From Ulota crispa (taxonomy: Eukaryota; Streptophyta; Bryopsida; Orthotrichales; Orthotrichaceae): a stretch of 64,000 bases of DNA. The notes under the pieces are model-generated. The model did not search any database. It saw only the letters and a program-made list of their open reading frames with translations, and was not told the origin of the DNA. The stretch lies in contig OY987249.1 of the NCBI GenBank assembly GCA_963920765.1, positions 19,316,483 to 19,380,482 on the forward strand, read 5' to 3'. This document shows, piece after piece, positions 49,801-62,593 of this stretch. How positions within the stretch are numbered: the stretch's first letter is position 1; each line of letters begins with the position of its first letter. Position numbers and translations under genes: made by a program.

Positions 49801-49816
49801 GGTGTTATAAAACACC
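49801..49816 (-). promoter_or_regulatory. Stem-loop 29 nt after the histone H3 stop
   Basis: In transcript sense the sequence is GGTGTT, loop TTAT, AACACC: a perfect 6-bp stem with a 4-nt loop. Size and position resemble the 3' stem-loop of replication-dependent histone mRNAs in animals and green algae, although two stem positions differ from the usual consensus. It could be chance. Confidence 0.35.
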
Positions 49817-49844
49817 GGTTGAAAAAAGTTAACTCGCATCTTAC

Positions 49845-50315
<471 letters not shown>

Positions 50316-50414
50316 TCAGAGAAAACACAAGCGCAGGAGACAGAGAGCTTGGAAACGATGGTGAGGGTCTTCAGGAACGAGGGGTTTACATAAGCTTAGG
50401 TCGCGGGAGGTCTG

Positions 50415-50546
50415 TTGGGAAATTTGAAATCCGGCGCCAGAGAATGGCCGAGATTTGACACAAGGCGGGAAATTTGAAATCCGGCGCCAGAGAACGGCTG
50501 AGATTTGAATACAAAGCGGGAATTATGAGATCACTATTTCCCGCGC
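50415..50546 (-). promoter_or_regulatory. Histone H3 promoter with 50-bp duplication and E2F-type sites
   Basis: Two tandem 50-bp units (about 50415-50464 and 50465-50514) share GAAATCCGGCGCCAGAGAA. GGCGGGAAA at 50464-50472 is a consensus E2F/DP site (TTTCCCGCC on the other strand). TTTCCCGCGC at 50537-50546 is a second, and AGCGGGAAT at 50515-50523 is a weaker third. The matching position in the first unit is decayed to TTGGGAAA. E2F sites commonly drive S-phase histone genes in plants. Confidence 0.7.
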
Positions 50547-50688
50547 ATTATTGAATGGAAACTTCTGGATGACATTTGCTTCTGTTGCTGTATTCCGTTC
50601 GTCCAGTTTCATGAGATTGTGACATGGATGAATGAGACGAACGTTTACTGGTATATTTCATTTCTGTGTTCTACGTAGCAATATACTT

Positions 50689-51217
50689 TACAGTACCCTA
50701 AAGCAAGAGTACATAAGTCCCTCCTATAGGATTTGAAGAAGTTTGTACTATAAATAAATTGGTTTTTGGCAAAATAAACATATCATCATGTTTAAAGATA
50801 CAAACTTAATGATATGAGTCAAATAACAAAAACTAATTTCTATAAAGAATTATATATTTTATAGTCACCCTAAAATTAAAATCTCTATAGAAAAAAATCA
50901 ATTTTTTTTGGAAATGTTTGTTTGAAACAAAGATGTGCATATGGATTTCTCCTACATATCCATGCGAGCAAATCTCAAAAATTCATCACCATTGTTTTTT
51001 AATCTATTTTCTTGTAAAACCATGATTTTGACACAAAATGATTTACTAAAAATAGGATTTTGGTTTTCAGTAACTGAAATTTGGTGTGCTTGATCATGAT
51101 TGCACAAGGTTCACATACACAAAATCTGAGGATAAAATGCTAGTTATATTTTTTGTTATACCAACTTTTATGGATGCCATGAGAGGGACTTATGTACTCT
51201 TTCTTTTGGTTACTGTA
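50689..51217. mobile_element. MITE with TACAGTA ends (529 bp)
   Basis: The left end TACAGTACCCTAAAGCAAG and the right end CTTTCTTTTGGTTACTGTA are inverted relatives, continuing inward through a perfect AGTACATAAGTCCCTC/GAGGGACTTATGTACT block. The terminal inverted repeat is about 37 bp. The interior is very AT-rich and non-coding. The superfamily is not assigned. Confidence 0.7.
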
Positions 51218-51414
51218 CAATACTAGGATATTATGAAGTTCTTGAATTCAAACCATCCAAGGCCCCCATCTGCGTTCCCAGGGGTGCTTTTCCGCAATTT
51301 GCAATTCTGCTATGACAGCAAGTTAGTGTAGGGTATTGCTGCTATACCCAATTGCCATGGTAAAAGCCGGGCAAAGACATTAGGGGAAAAAAGGTCAAAA
51401 TATGTATTCTATAT

Positions 51415-52160
51415 ATATACTAGTACACGCACATGTTGTACCAATGGGTGCAATAGCAATCTTATCACAAAATGTGGTCAATTAAAAAACATATATAATC
51501 TAGTTAACTCACAAATGCTAGCAACTTGATTCATTTATAACTTTTGTACTTTTACTTTTATCCAAATTTGATACTTTGGTTAAACTTACATGCACCCATT
51601 GTATCAACAGGTTGATGAGGTGATGCATCAACTCTAAGCCACATCACACTTTATGCCACATGTCCTCCTAAGGCCCATGCCTCCTATCCTTGTGTCCCCT
51701 ATCCTCGTGCCCCCCACTATCATTGTGCCTCCTATCCCCATGTCTTCTATCCCTACCCCTATCTCTATGCCTCCTATCTTTGTGCCCCCTATCCCATTGC
51801 CTCCTATCCCCTTGCCCCTCTTAGTCTTGTGCCCCCCTTATCTATATGCCTCCTATCCCCATGCCCTCTTATCTCCATGCCCCTCTTAGTCTTGTGCCCC
51901 CTTATCTATATGCCTCCTATCCCCATGCCCTCTTATCTCCATGCCCCTCTTAGTCTTGTGCCCCCTTATCTATATGCCTCCTATCTCCATGCCCTCTTTT
52001 CTCCGTGCCCCCTATCCTAGTATCCCCCTTACCCATGTGCTCCTCTTATCCTCTTATCCCCGTGCCCTCTATTCCTATGCCCCCAAATTTTACTTTATTC
52101 CATTTAAGAATTTAGTTAAACTTGTACTCTCCTCTATTTCACTTTACATCCAACATGGAA
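51415..52160 (+). repeat. C-rich minisatellite within a dispersed repeat
   Basis: 51653-52080 consists of CCCATGCC and CTCCTATCC-type units. Inside it, three longer units starting near 51814, 51880 and 51943 (CCCCTCTTAGTCTTGTG) repeat with a 63-66 bp period. Flanking sequence (CTTTTACTTTTATCCAAA and TTGGTTAAACT blocks) is shared with 4280-4370. The Pro-rich ORFs here are artefacts of the repeat. Confidence 0.75.
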
Positions 52161-54016
52161 TTCTTTTAAATATGTGATGATGAGATATAGAAAAAAGTTG
52201 TATTATGTTCTTGGTTGTGTTTTCTTATATATAGAAAAGGTTGTATTCTATTATTTATAACAATCTTTTTACTTGTAGTGTAGATTGCAACCTAAAGGAT
52301 AAAATGGGAGGTCATTGTTGGCTATTATTGTAGAATGTCTTTGTAGCACTTGTTAAAGTAATGTTAGAAATTGTCCAAAATTGGCGACTTTGCTGTGAAT
52401 ATGGTAATACATACACACTCACGGTACGTGTTTGTTGTAAACCATAATTAATGTAGTGTGAAAACATTGCAACTTAATTGTAAAGGACAATGTTTCACCA
52501 TGTAAATTCTTGGCAGATACTGTAAAGCAATGAATTCATGATTTTATACAAACAAATTGAACACAGTGTATGGCACTAACTTGGGAGTTGAACCCAACTG
52601 GATTGCCCAAATTGCAGTGTTAGTGATTTGCACAACAACACAAACAAGCCACATTAGAAGTACAAGTTAGAATAAACACATGTAACATGAAGTTGTAGTT
52701 GCTCTTGGCTGAGGCTCACTGGCTCCCTGCTGCGACTTCGGCTCCTTGCTCATGCTTGAAGAGTCCTCCAAATTTGGCACTCCAAAGACGTCCCAATTGA
52801 AGTTGGAAAGCTTAAAAGTTAAGATCCACTTTGGAGGTGCAAAACATGCAAATCTTATGAAAACTAAGAAATATAAAACGAAGCAGTGAGGATACCTAAG
52901 CCCTAGAGATCTCCATAGCGGCCACCCTTGACTACGCTTTTCCTAGAGTCAATTGCCTCTTTATAGGGAAAAGTGTTAAAGGTGTAGTATTTATGCCTAA
53001 ACATGTGGACAGCTAATGGCAAATGTATTGCTGCTTTGATCTTTAAAGCTAAAGCAACCACTGATTTATGGTTTTAAAACAACTAGACTGGTCATAATGT
53101 GGAAATTAAACAACATTGACATATTGAACATTATTTTGCCATAATTAGTGAAATATATGCTTGTGTCAACTAGAAATATACACAAAATCTAGTAAAGGAG
53201 ATGAAGTCTCCTTTTGAAATAATCTAAAAGGTTCCTTGTGTAATGAAGTCTAGTGTAGGCTTTTTGGTATTTTTATTTAGAGGCTAGAACACTTTGAAAT
53301 GATTAAGAAATTGACAACCAAAGATCAAACAACTAAGAATTAAAAGATAGGAAATCTAGAAGCAAAATAGAACCAATGCACAACATGTTGAGATTGAGAT
53401 ACTTTGTCAAAGTCCAACCTTGACCACTATGCATATATTCTTGAACTCAACAACTAACATTATGTAAGCAAGCAAATATTTGCAAGAAAATACTACACGT
53501 CATATATACAATTGGTCAACTATTGTTGAGATTGTGGATGAGACTCCAAATAATCACCAATTTGTATCATCTCCTTTGAGGATGTGAGCAAGTTGAGAGT
53601 AAAAACCTTATTTTCTAATTGATGTTACTTTTGTTCTTCTAAACATTGAAAGAAGATTTTTTTGATAAACAGTACATATGAAAGATTACATTAGTTTGAA
53701 ATGAGAGCATTTGATGCATGCATGCTCCATAGAAAAATGGCAATTTTACAAATTGTAATGTAAATTAGAAGAATTTTATATTAGGTTATAGGGTTAGGAT
53801 AGGTTTAACATAAATTTGAAAACCTCCTCACTATTAAACAAATAGTTGAAAAGATCAAAACACTTCAAGTTGAAATATCTTTTAGACAACATGATTTAAT
53901 GTTGTAAAATGTGGATGTAGCGTGTGCTTACTCATACATATTTTCAATTTTTTATATAATATATCAGCATTAGATGCTATGGTTGCCTTTCATTGTTTCT
54001 ACTTTCTAGGATTTAA
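52161..54016. other. AT-rich intergenic DNA, no gene seen
   Basis: A short GC-richer patch (52690-52960) contains no convincing ORF. Confidence 0.5.
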
Positions 54017-54371
54017 TCCTTAAACGCCAAGCTGGACACTATGACTAGCCTAGCTACAGTACTTTCTACAATAACAATAAGTGCCCAACAATTAGAATAT
54101 TATTTCCTAATGCTGCAAAAGTCAATAGTGCATGGTGTCCTCATGAAAATTGCAAAAATGACAACTTGAGACCTAACACTATGTTTCCAAATCTTCTCAC
54201 AATTTGGACTACTTAAAAATATAAGTGCATCTAATGAGACAATTTTTTGCCCGGCTCTGTGTATGATCACTTCTGGAAAAAAAGCAAATGAAAAACAGCT
54301 TTTCTTTTGTTTCTACAAAATCTTTTTTTTGGAGCTGGAGGACAAAGAACGTCCTTTTCGACGTTTAAGGG
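54017..54371. mobile_element. TTAA-type MITE, group B copy 2 (355 bp)
   Basis: TTAA (54013-54016) precedes TCCTTAAACGCC. The right end is GACGTTTAAGGG followed by CTAA (decayed TTAA). The interior matches copy 1 at 2557-2918, 51 kb away, including GCAAAAGTCAATAGTGCATG and TCTTCTCACAATTTGGA. Confidence 0.7.
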
Positions 54372-54511
54372 CTAAGACGACCTTGGTCTTCAAATCGGAC
54401 CACCCAGCTTTTGTAAAGATAGCTTGAAATATATGTACATGTCCTCAACTTTTGAGATTGTTTTCTTCAATTTTGAATATAGTCAAGCACACATATGACT
54501 TAACTATGGTA

Positions 54512-54970
54512 TCATTGGAAAGACGATAAATTTCTATCAAATTTGCTGACTTGAGAGATGAAAGCTCCATTCAAATATTGCAATTGTAAATCAAATGAAA
54601 TTGTCGTTTGGCTGTAAAACCTCTGCCAAGAGTTGACCATCATTGAATTGCAGCGTATTATAAATTCTGAAAGTAAACACAACGGATTAGGGTTTAGGGT
54701 AAAGATATGAACGTCAACAGACTTCACTAAAGGATCACTGAAGGAGTAAATGAAATCTACTGATCCGCCATTATCCACCACTAGGAAACAATCATCCATC
54801 CACCTACGTAGAAGCTGCTGCAACGCTTCAAATGAATAATTCGAGAATGTACAGTACAGAGCTTTCCTCCACAACCCGTGCGGAGTACAATAAAACAGTC
54901 CGCGAGTTGACAATACAAGCTTCTGTAAGTGTGGGTACACGCACGGAACCGATTCAGTTGAAACAAACAT
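54512..54970 (-). other. Unrecognised 152-codon ORF downstream of CDKA
   Basis: ATG-initiated and uninterrupted, containing a Trp/Asp-rich stretch RRWMDDCFLVVDNGG. No family was recognised. It starts 288 bp beyond the CDKA stop on the same strand, so it may lie in the CDKA 3' UTR or be a separate small gene. Chance is also possible. Confidence 0.15.
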
Positions 54971-55257
54971 CTGAGAACGATGAATTATATACCGAGTTAA
55001 GAGATCCGAAATTGCTTTTTCAGGATTTCTATATGAATTGTGAAGTTAGAATACGATATCCGGCAGCAAGATGTATAAAAGCCAAGGTCCTCCTACACTG
55101 GATGAAGGATTGGAATGCACTACACAAAGAACTTACAACGCATTGATACCATTGACATTTGTCTATGCCAGGGAATATTCACCGGCTACTGCGAGAGGGA
55201 GACCAAAAAGAAATTTACACTAGGGTTGAGGCAATATCGTACAAGTAAAAGCACATA

Positions 55258-57648
<2,391 letters not shown>

Positions 57649-59160
57649 CACAATTGCCGACACACTAGTGAGATGCTGTGACAGGGCACATGCGCTTGCT
57701 CAAGATGAACAGAAATAAAGCCTCAACAAAATCGAAGAAAATCTGACCTATTCGGTTTCTAATTCTAAATTTTATTGCCACTTCAAAAAGAAGTAAAAAA
57801 TAGCAGATTTGAGACGCATACGCACATTCACTTAGAGTAGTATCACCTAAGACTAGAACGAGTATTCTCAACGACAATGTCGGATCGCATATAATCCTTA
57901 GTATTTCAACTGTGAGAAGACAAGACTAACCTGATCCATTGATACCTTGGAGACAACCGAATGAATCCGAAATTCAGCGCGCTTAAGAGTCTCACAAGCG
58001 GAAGGAGGCGTTGCACTCAGCAGTAGAAGACATGAAGAGCGCCTCTAAAGTCTAGCTCCAGAGCTTCATACAAAATGCATAACGTTCACTCTAAAGGCAA
58101 CGACTCGGGATTAGACAAACTAGACTAATCTGTGTCAAGACCTCAGCTTGCCTAACATCATTTTCCCGCGAGGATCTTAGAATCGATGTAGAGAAGCTTG
58201 AAAGAGATCAAAAGCCTTGAAAATTAGAAAGGTAGGAATTAGGTGATCGTCCGACTCTCACTGAGGCCAAAGAGAGAGAGGCTAAGTTAGTAGAAGAAGT
58301 AAAGGCCACAGGCAGGTTTCTGTGAACATACAAACTGGACACGAGACAAAATGGTCAAGAAGGCGCCGTCACTGAATCCCTAATAAAGCTTGGCGAAATG
58401 TCGAAGAAGAAATACTCCTCCTCATGACCTCAATTCTCGAGAAGTGCGTCCCAGCGTCAATGCAGCTCTCTAAAAAGGAATGGCGCGAACATACCGATTC
58501 AAAGCACAAAAAGAAACAGAACAATGCCTCACTATATATCTAACACGAACATGCCGCACGAGAGGAAGGCACTCGCGGCTGATACAGAAAGGACATTAAC
58601 TTAGCTCAGTTGCAGAGCGATTAAGCAATCGACGACGGACGAGAAATACTCGAGAGTGCCATTGTGCCGAGTCACAATTAAGAGGAAAAAAATGTTTCCA
58701 AAATCCGCGGTAAGCTTAAAGGATGTTCGTGACGCAGAATGAGTCTAATCCTCAACGGAACGAACATAGTCGCGCTGAAGCAGAAACTCACAGTACTGAA
58801 GAAGAACGACACAGCCTCCTAAAATGGCAGTGGCAGTGGCAAATCGGTGAAAGCAGTGATCATTCGACAGAAGAAACACTCAGGCTCTCGCGCTCGTCTT
58901 CGATTCCTGCGTGAGTGCTCTGTCCCGAGCGAGATGAACTGCATATCAGATTCTTGGCGGCCGCACCAAACACCACACCATAGCTTACCACACGACACAG
59001 TCAAGAGTCAAGAGAGAGAAAGAGAGAATGGTCCTGCAGACGACGCAGACAGACGGAGTAAAAGCTTAGCACGAGCCGAGCCGACGCTTCATTGAACTCT
59101 AGCACAAGTGAGCTCCAGTAGTGCGTGTCGAACATTCGATTTTCAATGGTTTTCGGATAA
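57649..59160 (-). promoter_or_regulatory. 5' flank and probable leader of CDKA
   Basis: Balanced base composition extends to about 59100, then drops sharply to AT-rich repeats. An AGAGAGAAAGAGAGAA purine tract lies at about 59010. The transcription start was not identified, and a spliced leader is plausible given the length. Confidence 0.35.
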
Positions 59161-59169
59161 CTGTATCAG

Positions 59170-59870
59170 GTAAATTTTACTCAAAGTTACAGGGTGGTGC
59201 TCATATCGCAATCTACAAAGTTATCACCCTTGTAAAGCTTCACAAACTAAGCTTAACTTGATAAAAATTCTAGTAAATGTATGATGTTATAAAGAGACAC
59301 ATGTGATGTTACACAAGTCAAGATGTGATACTATAAAGGTCATTGTGATTATGTCCATGATATCACATAGAATGGAGGTGTGATATTAAAGAGGTATGGT
59401 GTGATGTTAAAGAGGTTAGGGTGTGATGTTAAAGAGGTTAGGTTGTAAAGAGGTTAGGGTGTGATTTTAAAGAGGTTAGCATTACTACTAATCATACTAC
59501 TAAAATCTCAATTACTTTGTAATATCACATCCTAACTTATTTAATATCACATCTCTATTCTCTATGATATTATGGATACAATCATAGTGACCTTTGTAAT
59601 ATCACATTTGACCTCTTTAATATCACACCCTATCCTCTTTAATATCACAAAATTGCATAAAGTAGAATTTGAGATTTAGTAGTGAGAGGAGGTTTGCATG
59701 CTAGAAGAGAGCTGCAAGATCACTTGATAACTTATAAAGAGAGGCCATAACTAGTTTGAGTTGTCAACCACCTTTAGAGGTGGGTGATAAAGTTATCATA
59801 CTTGATAACTTGCAAAAGTGGTTGAGTTATGGGATGAACCTAGCCAAAGTTATCAAGTGGGAAACACTAA
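59170..59870. mobile_element. Foldback element with internal tandem repeats
   Basis: A left half with several TTAAAGAGGTTAGGGTGTGA units (about 59370-59480) faces a right half with inverted units CCTCTTTAATATCACA (about 59515-59650). Further out, GATGTGATACTATAAAGGTC pairs with an inverted relative, and AAAGTTATCA blocks recur near both ends. The whole region could fold into one hairpin with repeated subunits. No coding capacity. Confidence 0.6.
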
Positions 59871-60200
59871 AAAACATCCAAGTTTGACACCCACTACTGC
59901 AAGGTCTAGGGAGAACAAACCGCTAGTGTAAGATTAATCAATTAAGATTAATGAGATTTGGCTGGTTCAAATTCAAGTCTTAAGGCTATAAAACCAAAGG
60001 CAATGAAAATAAGACGGAAACTAGCCACATAATAAAAAAACATAAAGGGAAATTATCTACTCTTTTTCAAAATGCCGGTACTAAATGGTGCAAATAAGTT
60101 GCATGATGCCCACCAACATGAAGATATTTATGACATATTATTTATGCTAATGTGGAAGATTTTCTTGCAAAGTGAGAGTGCTTTCTCTTTACAACTACAA

Positions 60201-60532
60201 TGGTGCTTGGTTAGCGTCATCTTTTATAAGTGCAATAAATGGATAGGATCACAATCCCACTCCCCGTTTGCTCAAAAGCATGTATTATGAGCTTGGTTAA
60301 GGTCAAGTGCTTGCATATGGTCAATGTTTTCTTTTCATTAATGCCCATTTTGATTAATCAATTAGAAAAATGTTTGGTTAGTGTACCAAAAGCATGGGTG
60401 GGAAAGTACCTCCAAATATGCAACCCCTTGAACTAAGGAAAATAATACAAATAGAGTGTATGTTTATGATCGATGCTTGGATAAGGTCAACACTTTCTAC
60501 AAGCCCAAAGTGTTGACGCTAACCAAGCACCA
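60201..60532. repeat. Inverted repeat, 19-bp perfect arms
   Basis: TGGTGCTTGGTTAGCGTCA (60201-60219) and its exact reverse complement (60514-60532) are about 300 bp apart. TAAGGTCAA-type motifs repeat between them. Probably a short non-autonomous element. Confidence 0.6.
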
Positions 60533-60950
60533 CTGTATCACACAGGATCATTTCGATACAATTACGGTGGTCGTTCAGTCTTACAGTCTTACAGCCTCAC
60601 CAGCACTAATACCAACTTTCCTTGCAAAGCCTCATTTCTTTTCTACTGCAGACAAACTGTAAGTTAAGAGCCAGTTTCCATGCATGGGACCAGCAGGCTA
60701 CTAGAATCTCTAATCCCTCGCCTTCAAACCGAGGCGAGGCGGATGTCCTTTGAGTGTCACAAATTCTCAAGCTCCCTCGCAGTGCCTACATCACTGCAGT
60801 GGTTCTTCCTTCACAACGCTGGCTGACTGGAAAATTCAGTTGGACTACAGCAGCAGCCCCTGCAGCTCCTGTAAATGGAAACGGGCTCTTCATCGTGCCG
60901 GTACTATTGTCAACAGTACGTAACTCTTTCGAGCTGCTTCCTCAAAAGTG

Positions 60951-62593
60951 TTACAGGACTTTGGTGATTCCCCCCCTTGAGATAAGCGCAGCTGCAGCTG
61001 TGGAAGCGGTTGGGACAATACCCGCAGGTACTCCAGGCTTTGAAAGATGCACAAGCCTTCATGCCAGACACACGACAGAATCAGTGAATCTTCCAATGCC
61101 GAACTCCCCTTCTATCCCCCAAAACAAGTGTCCGCAACGTTGTACAAAACATTTCACACTACTTGCATTGACCACAAAATATACACTTTTGTACTACCAG
61201 AAACGATGAAGAAACCGCATGTGTTCATCAAGTTATGAAATCAAACAGGCACTAGAGAGTTCTAATATATCCCTACGCAAAACCAATGAAAAATATGAGA
61301 GAGAGTCCAAATGGGCAAAGAGCTTACGGTGCTAGGTGCTCAGCCAAAGCAGAAATGGCGTTGACAACATCGGCGTAGTTGTCAGCAGATGCGGGAGCTG
61401 TGAGCTGCACCATGTGCAAGCCAGGTGTGACTTGCTGAGCGTCGTCCACTGCATGAGTCTTGGGCAATCTGTGCACGGCTGTAACAGCTATGGTGATGGT
61501 GACAGCCACGGGTATTGTTCTGTGCATCTGAAACGAAAAGCCTGTTCGCAGCATTTCGTAGTCGAGCTTGTAGCCAAGTGCATACATGAAGCGGAGAGAG
61601 TTGTTACTGATGGTAGCTTCGAGCACAGGACGCACCAACGCCGGAAGTTGATCTGCTCCAGCTCCTCGCATTGCCCCTCCTACATGACGTACTGACCTGC
61701 CTTGTATTCAGCAGATGTGAATGAGATCCTAATTCTCTACACTATCAATCATAAGCCGTACGTCAGAAACTATGTTGATGCTGTTACTTTGCTGTATTTC
61801 ATAAACGACAGCGTTGCAATTTTCTTCGTTCCAAAACAACAAGGTGAACATATTGTGAGTAATCGTTAATTTACTATGGGCCAAATTTCATATCACTAGA
61901 ATCAATCAAGATAAACCGCATGTGTTGAACCGAAAAGAAAGAAGAAGAAAAAGAATTTGGAAAAAAGGAACTCTTTACATGACTACTGAAAACTGCTAAA
62001 AAGACATGAGGCCCGATTTGGGACTCTTGGTCCTTAAGCAGTTGAGACTGGATTTCTACGAGAATCTTTCTCTCGTGTGTATCCTTTCATAATGAATCTG
62101 TACAAATCTCTGAGATTACGAGGAATTTTATTTTAGTCCAAGTCTCTTAATATCAGACATACAAGCCACAGAATGATGCGCTCCCTGTTCAAGTATCAAT
62201 TTTACCTTTTAAGCGGTAACGAGGTTGGAAACTGCTACAACTGTAAACCAACAAGGTTTTGGATACTATTACTGGAAATCTGAAAAAGCGGACGATGGTA
62301 TCACGAAGACGGCAGGCTGTGACATACCAGACAGGCTCCGCCTGGGATAATGAGCAGCATAGGTGGACTTCAGACGCCACCGCACCTGAAAAGACAGTGT
62401 TCTTCAGGCGTGCCGTTTGAAATTTCATACCCATACTGCTGAACTCAGCTGGAAATCAGAAAAGAAAAAGAAACGAGGATCCATGGTACGCACCTAAATT
62501 GGGCCCGGTCTTCAAACAAATCTCATGCACTTTGATTGTTTCTCGGAGCCCTCCACAGAGCCCCTGCAATAAAACCTCCAGCGCATCCACGTG
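60951..62593 (-). CDS. MED18: Mediator subunit 18 (MED18), 5' exon not found
   Basis: Exons found, in transcript order: 62593-62494, 62385-62328, 61696-61328, 61056-60951. Phases are consistent and the stop is at 60951-60953. MED18 is a Mediator head-module protein that links transcription factors to RNA polymerase II. Seen: HVDALEVLLQGLCGG, ICLKTGPNLGAVASEV, VRHVGGAMRGAGADQLPALV, FMYALGYKLDYEMLRTGFSF, VTPGLHMVQLTAPASADNY and a C-terminus LVHLSKPGVPAGIVPTAS, all in the order of Arabidopsis MED18. The first listed exon starts after a CCACCAG acceptor at the point where plant MED18 genes have an intron behind about 12 codons (normally MECVVQG-like). No such exon was recognised up to 64000, so it is diverged, far upstream or lost. 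At least 211 residues are present. It is convergent with no neighbour; CDKA lies downstream on the same strand. Confidence 0.88.

Noticed and set aside
51653..52177. Pro/Met-rich ORFs of 63-78 codons
   Set aside because: They translate the C-rich minisatellite in several frames and have no independent coding signal.
57649..57663. Five extra codons before CDKA, beginning with GTG
   Set aside because: The ATG at 57648 gives the normal family N-terminus and length of 294 residues.
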